From: Bacillota bacterium
GTDB lineage: Bacteria > Bacillota > Clostridia > Christensenellales > Christensenellaceae
DNA length: 64,000 nt
Direction of reading: 5' to 3'
Assembly: GCA_023408315.1 (NCBI GenBank)
Contig: JAEYKI010000004.1
Location: 78,228 to 142,227, forward strand
Shown here: piece after piece, positions 1 through 8,896 of the stretch
Layout: the number at the start of each line of letters is the position of its first letter
Numbering within the stretch: the stretch's first letter is position 1
Position numbers and translations under genes: made by a program
The notes under the pieces: model-generated
Seen by the model: the letters and a program-made list of their open reading frames with translations, nothing else
What the model was told of the DNA's origin: nothing
The model's database searches: none

Positions 1-2
1 AA

Positions 3-209
3 AAAGTAAGCACTGAACTTAAAAATACCATCGCAGCGCAAAAAAAACTGAACGATCAGAACATGGCGCTTTTGCAGCTGCATTTTGAATATATGAATTT
101 TGTAATGACTAATTTTACGCAGGAACCGCCCGGAGATATTTACGGAAATTCCGGAAGCATCATGGAGGCCGGCCTGCAAAGCCCTGGCATTTTTGACAGC
201 CAGGCCTGA
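3..209 (+). CDS. flgN: flagellar chaperone FlgN, C-terminal part (5' end outside window)
   Basis: An open frame runs from the window edge to a TGA at 207-209 and encodes about 68 residues of an acidic, helix-forming protein with no start visible. The identification rests mainly on position: the frame ends 8 bases before flgK and flgL, where FlgN, the cytosolic chaperone that escorts the hook-filament junction proteins FlgK and FlgL to the export apparatus, sits in Bacillus and Clostridia. The visible tail (MNFVMTNFTQ) fits the C-terminal end of FlgN-like proteins, but that end is poorly conserved. It would be co-transcribed with flgK. Confidence 0.7.
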   Translation, partial: KVSTELKNTIAAQKKLNDQNMALLQLHFEYMNFVMTNFTQEPPGDIYGNSGSIMEAGLQSPGIFDSQA

Positions 210-217
210 GGTGAATC

Positions 218-1771
218 ATGAGTTCTAGTTTCTACGGCATCCAAATTGCCAAAACCGGTCTTAGCATCAGCCAACAACAACTGAGTGTAACGGCGCACAA
301 TATTTCAAACGTGAATACAACGGGATATACCAGGCAAAGTCTGGCTACTTCTTCCATACCCGCGGCATCCTCAAACGTGGCGTTTACGTCCCATAAAGTA
401 GAGGTGGGGCAAGGCGTTCGGGCGGACGGCGTGGTGCAGATCAGGAGCGCTTTTCTGGATTACCAGTACAGGGACCAGAATACCACCTCCTCCAAATGGT
501 CCGCCAAAAGCCAGTATTACAGCTATGTGGAGGATCTTTTCAACAACGAGTTGGCGGACGATACGGACGGCGGAACAGGCATATCCGGCGTGCTGGCCGA
601 TTTTTATACCAGCTTGGACAAATTAAACGAATCTCCGGCCAACGCGGAGACGCGAGCCAATGTGCAGCAGAACGCTATAAAGCTGACCGAAACGATTAAT
701 GATTATTTCAACAGCCTTTTAAGCCAACAAAAAGCGTTGGACGACAATGTTAAAACGACTGTTGATCAGATCAACATATACGCGCAGCAGATAGCGAGCC
801 TGAACGGACAGATAGCCGGTTATGAGCTTTCGGGAGACAGGGCGAATGATTTGAGAGACCAGCGCAATCTGGTGTTGGACGAGCTCTCCGGCCTGATTCA
901 GTTTAGTTACAGTGAAGACGGCGATGGTAATGTCAACATACAAATTGGTACAAGAAGCCTTGTAAAGGGGACGACTACAAACCAGATGGCGGTGAATGCC
1001 ACTTATGCAAACCCTGTTAAATCAGGCACGCAAAACAACCTGTATGAAGTATACTGGGCGGACAGCAATGGCAATCCAACCTCCAGCAAGGTGGAGATCA
1101 CAAACGGGGCGCTTGCCGGCTATCTTGAGGTAAGGGATGGAAACGATTCCAATACAAAAGGAATACCGTATGTTGTAAGCCAGTTGAACAGCCTTTGCCA
1201 GAAAATTACGAAGGACGTAAACAACATTCATAAAACAGGCTATACCATGCCAAATGCCAGCAACAGCAACGTATCCCAGACAAATATAAACTTTTTCAAG
1301 GATACGTCCACAGGGCAGGATGCAAGCCTGGTGACTGCTGAGAATTTTTCTGTAAGCGATGAAGTAAAGCTGAGCATTTACAATATTGCGGCATCCGATA
1401 CATTGGTAACAGTCGATTCCAGCGGCAATATGCAACAGGGAAACGGCAGCATTGCCCTGCAGCTTGCCAAACTGGTGGACTCATCCAACAGTTCGGGTAC
1501 AGACGCCAGTTTTAGCAGTTTGTTTAAAACAATTGTAACGGGCATAGGCATTGAAATGAGCCATATTCAGGACATCGCCGAGACGCAGTTGGTTTTGCAG
1601 AACCATCTTTCCAGCCAGCGTCAATCCATTACCGGCGTATCCTTGGATGAAGAGATGACAAACATGATCCAGTTCCAGCATGCATATTCCGCAGCTTCGC
1701 GCGTAATTACCGCAATGGACGAGCAACTGAATACGCTGATCAATGGAACGGGACTGGTTGGAAGAGGCTAA
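218..1771 (+). CDS. flgK: flagellar hook-associated protein 1, FlgK (HAP1)
   Basis: FlgK forms the first junction ring between hook and filament and is exported by the flagellar type III system. The 517-residue product has the rod/hook N-terminal signature (AHNISNVNTTGYTRQ, near residues 27-41), a long coiled middle and the C-terminal rod motif (SLDEEMTNMIQFQ, then AASRVITAMDE near 485-500). The length is normal for Firmicute FlgK. The ATG at 218 follows the flgN stop by 8 bases with a GAGGTGA ribosome-binding site overlapping that stop. It is followed after 21 bases by flgL, so flgN-flgK-flgL are read together. Confidence 0.96.
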   Translation: MSSSFYGIQIAKTGLSISQQQLSVTAHNISNVNTTGYTRQSLATSSIPAASSNVAFTSHKVEVGQGVRADGVVQIRSAFLDYQYRDQNTTSSKWSAKSQYYSYVEDLFNNELADDTDGGTGISGVLADFYTSLDKLNESPANAETRANVQQNAIKLTETINDYFNSLLSQQKALDDNVKTTVDQINIYAQQIASLNGQIAGYELSGDRANDLRDQRNLVLDELSGLIQFSYSEDGDGNVNIQIGTRSLVKGTTTNQMAVNATYANPVKSGTQNNLYEVYWADSNGNPTSSKVEITNGALAGYLEVRDGNDSNTKGIPYVVSQLNSLCQKITKDVNNIHKTGYTMPNASNSNVSQTNINFFKDTSTGQDASLVTAENFSVSDEVKLSIYNIAASDTLVTVDSSGNMQQGNGSIALQLAKLVDSSNSSGTDASFSSLFKTIVTGIGIEMSHIQDIAETQLVLQNHLSSQRQSITGVSLDEEMTNMIQFQHAYSAASRVITAMDEQLNTLINGTGLVGRG

Positions 1772-1792
1772 ATAATACGGGAGTGAAATAAA

Positions 1793-3019
1793 ATGAGAAT
1801 CACAAACTCCATGATGGTGGACAGCTTGCTTACGAACTTGAACGCAGGCCTTTCGCGGCTGAACAATTACAATTTGCAGCTTTCTTCCAATAAACGGATG
1901 AACCGGTTGTCGGACGACCCCATTGGCGTGCTTACCAGCATGAACGCGCGGCAAAAACTGCAGCGTATCCACCAGTACCAGGAGAACCTGAGTACGGCGA
2001 AAAGCTGGGTGGACCAGACCGATACCATGCTGGACGATATGAATTCCGTTATAACCAATATCATGGAGAAGGTAACAAAATCTGCTTCGGGTACAAACAA
2101 TTCTACCGACAAGCAAAACCTTGCCACCGAGATTAACCAGTTGAAAGAGGAATTGATGCAGATGGCCAATGCCTCTATTGGCGACAAGTATCTTTTTGCA
2201 GGCTATAATTCAACCACGGCGCCCTTTACAAAGGACGCTAACGGAAATGTGCTGTACAACGGGATCGACTTGTCTGCGGTAAACACCACGCCCGTGCTGG
2301 GAAACTCCATTGCGGATACCGCGAATGCGTCAACGTTCACCTGGAGCGGCCCCATAACTGCGGATGCGGACAAGTATTCTGTTGCCGCAAACGGCGATAC
2401 CATTACCATAATGAATTCAGACGGCGTACAGGTCGCTTCAAAACAGATTACAACAACCGGCGGTACAAATGAATTGGATTTAAGCGCGTATGGGCTGGGC
2501 AAAATCACTTGGGCAGATAACGGAAGCGCAACAGCAGACGAGGTTGCGTCCGCCATTGCGTCTGCCGGATATGTGACTACCGAGATAGGCGCAGAAGCTT
2601 CCCAGAATATCAAGATGGTGATCGGCTTCAATCTGGATATGGACGTAACGTTCACTGGGCCGGATGTGGTAGGTATCGGCGAGAACAATATGTTTTCGAT
2701 TCTGGACGGTCTTGTTTCCGATTTAAACAGCAACGCATCCTCCGATACGATTTCCTCTTATCTTACCAAACTGGGCAAGGTTCAGGACAGGATTGTGGAA
2801 AAACAGGTTGAGGTGGGTGCACGCGCCAACAAAATAGAAACCCTGGAAAACCGGTATTCATTGGAAGAACTTAATTATTCTACTATAAAGTCCAATGTGG
2901 AGGACATAGATCAGGCACAGACAATAACCAATTATAAAATGAGCGAAGCTGTCTATGAGCAGGCGCTGGCCGTAGGGGCAAAAATCATTACGCCAACCTT
3001 GATGGACTTTTTAAGATAA
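1793..3019 (+). CDS. flgL: flagellar hook-associated protein 3, FlgL (HAP3)
   Basis: FlgL is the second hook-filament junction protein and a flagellin homologue. The 408-residue sequence starts MRITNSMM and has the flagellin-like N-terminal helix with LSSNKRMNRLSDDP near residues 29-42, and a C-terminal D0/D1-type helix ending around YEQALAVGAKI. At about 100 residues longer than the shortest Firmicute FlgL proteins it carries an expanded variable middle (roughly 140-290). The ATG at 1793 has a GGGAGTGA site upstream. It is in an operon with flgK and the YviE-like gene. Confidence 0.94.
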   Translation: MRITNSMMVDSLLTNLNAGLSRLNNYNLQLSSNKRMNRLSDDPIGVLTSMNARQKLQRIHQYQENLSTAKSWVDQTDTMLDDMNSVITNIMEKVTKSASGTNNSTDKQNLATEINQLKEELMQMANASIGDKYLFAGYNSTTAPFTKDANGNVLYNGIDLSAVNTTPVLGNSIADTANASTFTWSGPITADADKYSVAANGDTITIMNSDGVQVASKQITTTGGTNELDLSAYGLGKITWADNGSATADEVASAIASAGYVTTEIGAEASQNIKMVIGFNLDMDVTFTGPDVVGIGENNMFSILDGLVSDLNSNASSDTISSYLTKLGKVQDRIVEKQVEVGARANKIETLENRYSLEELNYSTIKSNVEDIDQAQTITNYKMSEAVYEQALAVGAKIITPTLMDFLR

Positions 3020-3081
3020 AGAATAAAACAGATATTGTTACTTACCCGCAAGGCCAGATGTAATAAAGGAAAGAAAAAAGA

Positions 3082-3684
3082 ATGAATTCGTTGGACATTG
3101 GAACAAGCAGGGTTGCGATTGATATCCATTCGCAGTATGCCAGGCTTGAGATCAGCAACAATTTGTCCAGAAGAATGAAGGTAAAAGTTGTCCGTCCCCA
3201 AATGGTAGTTGAGAGAAAAGCGGCTTCTTTCAAAGTGGAAAGAAGCGGGCGGGCGGCGTTAAGCTTGAATCACTCGGGCCAGCTAAAACGGCTTGTGTTA
3301 AATAAAAATGTGCAAAAGTCCAATCAGCTTGCACCTGAGAAAGCAAAAAACACCAGTCTGCCATATGAAACGGCATACAACATGCAGTTGCGGCAACCGG
3401 AGTTCACTGTGGAATTAGAGAGCAGCCAGGCCCAAAATCCGGTGCAGACTGTGCAGCTTCCACAGGAAGGCAGCAAGCAGATCGTCTGGGACCCGGGATA
3501 TGTCAAGGTGGATTGGGAAGCGGGCGGCATCCAGATAGAATGGGACGAGCACGTCAGGCCGGAGATACAGGTATCTCCGCATTCCGTGGAAATTCGGGTA
3601 AAGGGACGCAATATGGTGCATATTGGGGTAGTGGAAGACAAGGTGCCCGGCCAAAAGGGGCGTAAGATAAACAAACGGGTGTAA
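3082..3684 (+). CDS. YviE-like flagellar-locus protein (DUF6470 type)
   Basis: This is a 200-residue soluble protein without signal peptide. It has the features of the DUF6470/YviE family found between flgL and fliW in Bacillus and many Clostridia: an N-terminal segment saying the protein 'is like' its substrate (IDIHSQYARLEI), and later repeated Val-Asp-Trp/Ile-Glu-Trp blocks (KVDWEAGGIQIEWDEH near 151-166). The family function is not established. The gene has a GGAAAG-type site before ATG 3082 and lies between flgL and fliW, so it is most likely part of the late flagellar operon. Assignment is by motif and gene order. Confidence 0.75.
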   Translation: MNSLDIGTSRVAIDIHSQYARLEISNNLSRRMKVKVVRPQMVVERKAASFKVERSGRAALSLNHSGQLKRLVLNKNVQKSNQLAPEKAKNTSLPYETAYNMQLRQPEFTVELESSQAQNPVQTVQLPQEGSKQIVWDPGYVKVDWEAGGIQIEWDEHVRPEIQVSPHSVEIRVKGRNMVHIGVVEDKVPGQKGRKINKRV

Positions 3685-3701
3685 TTGGGGGGAAGTTTTA
3701 A

Positions 3702-4193
3702 GTGCAAATCATTTCTGATAAATTTGGAATGGTTAAAATCGACGACAACAGTATCATTGATTTTCCTGGAGGAATACCGGGTTTTGCAAACCTTACAAAA
3801 TTCGCGATTGTTAAATGTCTGCAAACAGAACCGATCCAGTGGTTTCAAAGCGTGGAAGACGGACATATAACGCTTCCCGTAATCAATCCGTTTTTGATCA
3901 AGTCGGATTACAATATAGAAATCAACGATGACGATCTGGATCTGTTGCAGACGCATAGCGAGGAAGATTTAATTGTGCTGAACGTAATGATCCTTCCAGA
4001 AGACCTTAAAAGCATGACGATCAACCTGATGGCTCCTATTCTGATCAATATTAAAAAGATGGTGGGCTGCCAGGTTCTGATGGACCATCGTGAAGTTCCT
4101 CTGCGTTTTCCTGCTTACATCCCGCTGATGGATTATTATAAAGAGAACAAGGAGGGGGTGGAAGGCGATGCTGGTACTGACCAGAAAGACTGA
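3702..4193 (+). CDS. fliW: flagellar assembly factor FliW
   Basis: FliW is a cytosolic protein that binds either flagellin or CsrA; when flagellin is exported, free FliW antagonises CsrA and lifts repression of flagellin translation. The 163-residue product has the family hallmarks: an N-terminal beta strand (KFGMVKID), FPGGIPGF near residues 23-30, and the WFQSVED and LNLMAPI-type stretch (INLMAPILIN). The start is a GTG at 3702 preceded by a GGGGGGAAG purine run; no ATG occurs in frame upstream. The last 26 bases overlap csrA, so the two regulators are translationally linked. Confidence 0.95.
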   Translation: MQIISDKFGMVKIDDNSIIDFPGGIPGFANLTKFAIVKCLQTEPIQWFQSVEDGHITLPVINPFLIKSDYNIEINDDDLDLLQTHSEEDLIVLNVMILPEDLKSMTINLMAPILINIKKMVGCQVLMDHREVPLRFPAYIPLMDYYKENKEGVEGDAGTDQKD

Positions 4194-4404
4194 TGAATCG
4201 ATTGTTATAGGCGAGGATATTAAAATAACCGTATTGCATATCGATTCGGATCGCGTTCGAATCGGCATTGAGGCCCCCAGGAACCTCAGGATCTTCCGGT
4301 ATGAAACACTGAGCAAAATCACTGCTGAAAATCAGCTTGCAGCCGGCGAAAGCGTCAATTTAATTGCACTGTCGCAGTTAAAGGAAGAGGCGGATCATGA
4401 GTAA
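4168..4404 (+). CDS. csrA: carbon storage regulator CsrA, translational repressor
   Basis: CsrA is a small dimeric RNA-binding protein that recognises GGA in hairpin loops, usually over a Shine-Dalgarno site. The 78-residue product has the canonical N-terminus MLVLTRKTDESI, the IGIEAPR core and the RNA-contacting region around VRIGIEAPRNLRI; it has a slightly extended C-terminal tail relative to the 61-74 residue norm. It starts within fliW and its stop overlaps the next gene by 8 bases. In Bacillus this protein represses hag; the flagellin leader in this window (10137-10165) carries a suitable GGA-loop hairpin, so flagellin is the likely main target. Confidence 0.97.
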   Translation: MLVLTRKTDESIVIGEDIKITVLHIDSDRVRIGIEAPRNLRIFRYETLSKITAENQLAAGESVNLIALSQLKEEADHE

Positions 4405-4702
4405 AAGCGAATTGAATTGCGAGACTGAATTTATTTACAAAAACCTGATGGAAATTATAGTAATGAACAAGATCAGGGAAATGGAAGACGAGCTTGACTG
4501 CTGCAAATGCGACCAGTGCGTTATGGATATTGCAACCTATGTGTTAAACCGAATTCCGCCCAAGTACATCGTGACAACCGAGGGCAGAATATTTTCCAAC
4601 CTGGAGGCTTTAAGCGCGCAGCATATAGCGGATATCATTACGCTGATACTGGAGGCTTCCTTCCTTGTAAACGAAAGCCCAAGGCATCTGGTGGGAAGAT
4701 GA
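4397..4702 (+). CDS. ComFB-like late-competence family protein
   Basis: This 101-residue protein matches the ComFB family: two clustered cysteine pairs (CCKCDQC near residues 35-41), followed by a NRIPPKYIVT motif around 51-60. ComFB proteins are small dimers; Bacillus comFB lies in the comF operon and its cellular role is not settled, while cyanobacterial relatives bind cyclic dinucleotides. Here it overlaps csrA by 8 bases, so it is almost certainly co-translated with fliW-csrA, and a terminator-like hairpin follows at once. That placement points to a role in motility control rather than DNA uptake; this is inference. Confidence 0.75.
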   Translation: MSKSELNCETEFIYKNLMEIIVMNKIREMEDELDCCKCDQCVMDIATYVLNRIPPKYIVTTEGRIFSNLEALSAQHIADIITLILEASFLVNESPRHLVGR

Positions 4703-4719
4703 TTTCAGAACTCATAAAC

Positions 4720-4745
4720 AAGGCTCGGATGCGGGCCTTTTTTTT
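4720..4745 (+). terminator. rho-independent terminator after comFB-like gene
   Basis: A short stem (AAGGCT pairing with GGCCTT, one G-U pair, 8-base loop) is followed by a run of eight T. It lies just downstream of the comFB-like stop and would end the flgN-to-comFB transcript before the glycosyltransferases. Confidence 0.55.
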
Positions 4746-4840
4746 GGAAAAAGTTTTATTCCGTTAACGATGGTGAAACAGGAGTTATTGTTTTTAAAAC
4801 AGCTTATTCAATGGTTTCATTAAAAAAGGGAATGGTGTTC

Positions 4841-6655
4841 ATGGATATTAAAATGTGCAACGGTATTATTGACTTGCTTAAAACATCGAACGACGGCGCA
4901 AAATATGCGCTTCATTCTTATAAGTCAGGCGATATCAATGTGTTCGCCGGTATTTTAGAAAGTGTTGAAGAAGCGATTGCGAATATTAGCCAAAATCTTG
5001 TGCCATTTTCAGAAAAACTGCAGGTTTCACAGTGCTTTCATATTATTGCAAATTTGCAAAATTCATTTAAAAATATGGAGATCCGTATTAACAACGGAGA
5101 ATTTAAACGGGGCGAAATCATACTGGAATTTGAGATTATTCCGCTTTTGGCCGAATTGAAAGAAGATTTGTATTTTTTCACATGCGTCTATCCAGATGAA
5201 AGTAAAATGAAAGAGTATTACAAAAATGAATTTGCAAAAAACCATATGAACGGATATGTGCGGGAAGGGAAAACACGCTTCAATGTGTCCCTTGTAGTAA
5301 CCGCCTGGAATAAGATTGATTACACCCGGCAATGCATAGAGAGCCTTTTTGAATATACAGATATTAACGGACTTGGCTGTGAACTGATCACTATTAACCA
5401 CGGATCAAGCGACGGCACAGAAGAGTTTTTTGAAACGCTTCCGCACGAAAAGAAAATAAATTTTAAAGAAAACATGTGTACCGTAAGCCTTACATATCCG
5501 CCGCGTATAGTGGAAGGCAGGTATTATGTGAACATTTCAAATGATATTGTGTTAACAAAGAACTGGCTTGAAAATATGCTTGCCTGCATGAAATCCGACA
5601 GCAATATTGCAATGGCCGTACCCACGACGCCAAATATCAGCAACTTTCAGGCAATAGATGTAAAATATAAGGATACTGCAGAAATGCAGCGCTTTGCCGA
5701 GCAATTTAATGTTTCCAATCCGGATTTGTGGGAAGAACGGGTGAGATTGTGTCCGGCTGTTGTTATTGTAAATATGGACGTAATTAATAAAACAGGCCTT
5801 TGCGATAGATATTTCAGAAATATGGAATTTACAGACGACGATGAGGGCGTTACGTTCAGAAGGAATGGATACAAACAAATCCTCATGAGGGATACATTTT
5901 GCCATCATTTTGGAAGCGTAACCCTTGGAAGCGCACAAAGACAAAACAATACGCTTGAAAAAGGCCGGCAGCTTTATTTTGACAAACATGGTTTTGATCC
6001 CTGGATGCTTGGCTTTTGTTATGACCACAATGCCATTCAATCCTTTCATTTTGATAGAATGGGGCATGTAAATATTCTTGGGATAGACGCCGGACTGGGT
6101 TCCACCCCCCTGCAAATAAAAAATGAATTGCGGCGCAAAGGAAATTATAATGTGCATCTGTATAATTTCACCACAGAAAAACAGTTTGCGCCTGATCTAA
6201 AACCGTATTCCGATTTTTTTGCCTCAGGCAATGTTGAGAACATTAGTAGTGCTTTTGGTGATATACAATTTGATTATATTTATGTTGGCAAGGGGCTTGA
6301 ATCATATGATGCCTACGAAAATTTATTGGAAGCCTTAAAAAAAATGCTTCCACAAGACGGGCAATTGGTGATTCACCTGGGCAATTTGAATTATATAGAA
6401 AACCTGTATACCGCGGCGCACACGCAAACTTTTGCATCCAAAAAAAATGCAAACTGGCCGGATATAAGCCGGTTTGTGCAAGGGTTGGAAGGAAGATTTT
6501 TGGTAAGTGGTATTATTGCGCTGCAAAAGCAGGAGATTCCTTCGCACATGATACAATATTATCGTTCGCTGCTGGGGTCAAACGGCAATACCAGGGAAAT
6601 GGAAGAAATACTTAAAACCGCCCAGTATCAGTTATATCTAAAAACAAATTTTTAA
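4841..6655 (+). CDS. family 2 glycosyltransferase with C-terminal methyltransferase-like domain, probable flagellin glycosylation
   Basis: About 604 residues. After an all-helical N-terminal region (roughly 1-140) there is a GT-A fold: LVVTAWNKIDYTRQCIESL near 150-170, a HGSSDGTEE nucleotide-binding block and an SND-type metal site about 75 residues later. From about residue 405 a Rossmann-like segment appears (ILGIDAGLGSTPLQIK, then FDYIYVGKGLE), resembling the SAM-binding fold of class I methyltransferases. No signal peptide or membrane segment is seen. The ATG at 4841 is preferred because AAGGG lies 10 bases upstream; an in-frame ATG at 4811 has no ribosome-binding site. It sits between csrA and flagellin, where flagellin-modifying enzymes are often found; the sugar and target are not known. 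Confidence 0.8.
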   Translation: MDIKMCNGIIDLLKTSNDGAKYALHSYKSGDINVFAGILESVEEAIANISQNLVPFSEKLQVSQCFHIIANLQNSFKNMEIRINNGEFKRGEIILEFEIIPLLAELKEDLYFFTCVYPDESKMKEYYKNEFAKNHMNGYVREGKTRFNVSLVVTAWNKIDYTRQCIESLFEYTDINGLGCELITINHGSSDGTEEFFETLPHEKKINFKENMCTVSLTYPPRIVEGRYYVNISNDIVLTKNWLENMLACMKSDSNIAMAVPTTPNISNFQAIDVKYKDTAEMQRFAEQFNVSNPDLWEERVRLCPAVVIVNMDVINKTGLCDRYFRNMEFTDDDEGVTFRRNGYKQILMRDTFCHHFGSVTLGSAQRQNNTLEKGRQLYFDKHGFDPWMLGFCYDHNAIQSFHFDRMGHVNILGIDAGLGSTPLQIKNELRRKGNYNVHLYNFTTEKQFAPDLKPYSDFFASGNVENISSAFGDIQFDYIYVGKGLESYDAYENLLEALKKMLPQDGQLVIHLGNLNYIENLYTAAHTQTFASKKNANWPDISRFVQGLEGRFLVSGIIALQKQEIPSHMIQYYRSLLGSNGNTREMEEILKTAQYQLYLKTNF

Positions 6656-6710
6656 ATTATATGCTGTGGCATTGATTCTTTTAAGTCTTTTACCGAAACG
6701 GAGAAACAGT

Positions 6711-8801
6711 ATGTTGTTATCTATTGGCATGATCGTTAAAAATGAAGAGAAATATCTGCGCCGTTGCCTTACGGCTCTGCTGCCTGTATTGCAGCAGGTG
6801 CCAAGCGAATTGATTATAGCGGACACAGGTTCAACGGACAGCACTGTGGAAATTGCACGGGAGTTCACGGATAAAGTGTTTTATTTTGAATGGTGTAACG
6901 ATTTTGCCAAAGCAAGAAATTTTACAATGGAAAAAGCCGGGGGCGATTGGTACATGCAGATTGACGCCGATGAGATTATAGAGAACCCCAAAGAACTGAT
7001 AGATTTTTTTAATTCCGGAGAATATAAGGAATTCAACACGGCGACCTATATTATTAGAAGCTCAAATGATGCTGATTTTGAAAATATTGCGGACATGTTT
7101 TCAACCAGATTGGTAAAATTAAGAAGTGATTCGTTTTATGTTGGGCCGGTGCATGAAAAATTTGGGCGTGCCTACATGCCTGTGAAAAATTTTTCCGTAA
7201 TAGTGAGCCATTACGGCTACGTGACAGAGAATAATGAAGAATATATCCGGTTTAAAATGGAACGGAATATAGAATACCTCCTTCTGGAGCTGGAAAAACG
7301 GCCGGATGACTTTATGCTGTATTTTTATATCAGCAATGCGTATGAAGTGATGAAGGAATATAAAAAAGCGTTGGAATACAGCGAAAAAGGCTTACCATAC
7401 GGGAATGAGGTAGACAAATGCCTTCTTTATTCCAACCTTGTCAGGGTATACTCAATTTGCGGTAACTACTTAAAAGTGGTGGAGTTGGCTGATGAATATT
7501 TCAATATAAAAAAAAATCAAATTGCTTCTGATCTCGAAATACATCTCACAAAAGGAATGGGTTATTTGAAACTGGGGAGGGACAAAGAAGCAATACAGGC
7601 CTTTCAAGACTATCTGCGCTTTTTTGAGGAATTCAAACAAGGGCTTCATCATACGGAAGATATGTATAAACATGCAATCAATTTTACGGACGACAAGTTT
7701 TACAAAAAGATTGTGTTAAATCTTACCGGCTTATTGCTTAAAGGGAACAACCTTGAAAGCGCAGAATTGTATTTGCGTTCCGTAGACGCAAGCGATTATA
7801 TCAAAGACAAAAGTTGTGCTGCTTTATGGTTGGATTGCGAAGTAGCCCTGATGGAATTGAGAAATGATTTTTCCGGAATTGCGGATTTGTATGAACAGTT
7901 GGACGATGCCACACAAGCAAATATTCAAAACATTATAGAAAGAGTTTATCAGAACGAGGCCTGCCGCGTGTTGATTTTAAATGACTTTACGAGGTTAGAG
8001 AATCCTCAATCGGCTTATTCCAAACTAATGAAGCTCCGCTCCGACTATGTTGCAGATAGACTGACAGCGGAGCGTGTGCAAAGCTTTGTTGCGGGTCTGG
8101 AGGAGTGGACTCCTCCTTTGGCCGACGCCGCCTATTTTTCAATAAAAGCGGGTTTGCCAATGCAACTGATTATAGATAAAATTGATCCGTACGACATAGC
8201 GAGCTTTTTCTTTCAGAATGAATCTTATCATTATGACGATTTGCCTTACCTTGCAATGCAGATATGCAAAGATAAGGATTTAAACGTTAACAGCCAATTG
8301 TGGCTCTCGTTCTTATATTTTATGGAGTTAACATCTGACCGGCTGCGCGAAGAATCCGTTTTTGAATTGTTTATGGCCTATGCAAGCGCTTCTTTCAGCT
8401 CTTTAAGTTTTTTGTTTAAAAGTGAAATTTTAAATGAAGAAAAGGCAGAGTTATTGCCCCGGCCATTCAGAACCGGATTTTATAGCTGGTTGGCGGCGGA
8501 TGCCCGTAAATCGAATAACCATACCAAATATTTCAGGCATTTAAGAACTGTGCTCAAACTCTGCCCCCAATTAAAAAAAGCGGTTGATGCACTGGCAAAC
8601 CAAATGAAAAAGGAGCTCGATACGGCGGCGGAACAAAAATCACAGTTTGATGCATATGCGGTACGGGTGAAAGAGTCTATCCGCAATTTGATAGCTGCCG
8701 GAAAAACAAACGAAGCTACGGAGTTTATAAAAGCATACCAAAATCTTTGCCCCCAGGACCCGGAACTTGAAACATTAAAACGTCAGGCAGGCATAGCCTA
8801 A
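6711..8801 (+). CDS. family 2 glycosyltransferase with TPR-like helical repeats
   Basis: About 696 residues. The N-terminal 90 residues are a classic SunS/WaaE-type GT2 start: SIGMIVKNEEKYLRRCL, then ADTGSTDST and QIDADEII (the DxD metal site near residue 87). Beyond about 215 the protein is helical with TPR-like pairs (YFYISNAYEVMKEYKKALEYSEKGL near 218-242), typical of peptide-substrate glycosyltransferases such as those acting on flagellin or bacteriocins. The ATG at 6711 has GGAG eight bases upstream; the frame is open upstream to a GTG at 6666 without support. It follows the previous glycosyltransferase by 55 bases and converges on flagellin, so flagellin is the probable acceptor. Confidence 0.8.
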   Translation: MLLSIGMIVKNEEKYLRRCLTALLPVLQQVPSELIIADTGSTDSTVEIAREFTDKVFYFEWCNDFAKARNFTMEKAGGDWYMQIDADEIIENPKELIDFFNSGEYKEFNTATYIIRSSNDADFENIADMFSTRLVKLRSDSFYVGPVHEKFGRAYMPVKNFSVIVSHYGYVTENNEEYIRFKMERNIEYLLLELEKRPDDFMLYFYISNAYEVMKEYKKALEYSEKGLPYGNEVDKCLLYSNLVRVYSICGNYLKVVELADEYFNIKKNQIASDLEIHLTKGMGYLKLGRDKEAIQAFQDYLRFFEEFKQGLHHTEDMYKHAINFTDDKFYKKIVLNLTGLLLKGNNLESAELYLRSVDASDYIKDKSCAALWLDCEVALMELRNDFSGIADLYEQLDDATQANIQNIIERVYQNEACRVLILNDFTRLENPQSAYSKLMKLRSDYVADRLTAERVQSFVAGLEEWTPPLADAAYFSIKAGLPMQLIIDKIDPYDIASFFFQNESYHYDDLPYLAMQICKDKDLNVNSQLWLSFLYFMELTSDRLREESVFELFMAYASASFSSLSFLFKSEILNEEKAELLPRPFRTGFYSWLAADARKSNNHTKYFRHLRTVLKLCPQLKKAVDALANQMKKELDTAAEQKSQFDAYAVRVKESIRNLIAAGKTNEATEFIKAYQNLCPQDPELETLKRQAGIA

Positions 8802-8853
8802 AATAAAAACGGCTAAATTGCAAATAAACACGTGCGTTTTGAAAGCATTAAAT

Positions 8854-8886
8854 AAAAAAAGAACCGGAAGGCCGGTTCTTTTTTGA
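8854..8886. terminator. bidirectional terminator between glycosyltransferase and flagellin
   Basis: GAACCGG (8861-8867) and CCGGTTC (8872-8878) form a GC-rich stem with a four-base loop, flanked by A7 on the left and T-rich sequence on the right, so it can stop both the plus-strand glycosyltransferase transcript and the minus-strand flagellin transcript. Confidence 0.85.
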
Positions 8887-8896
8887 GAATGCCTGA

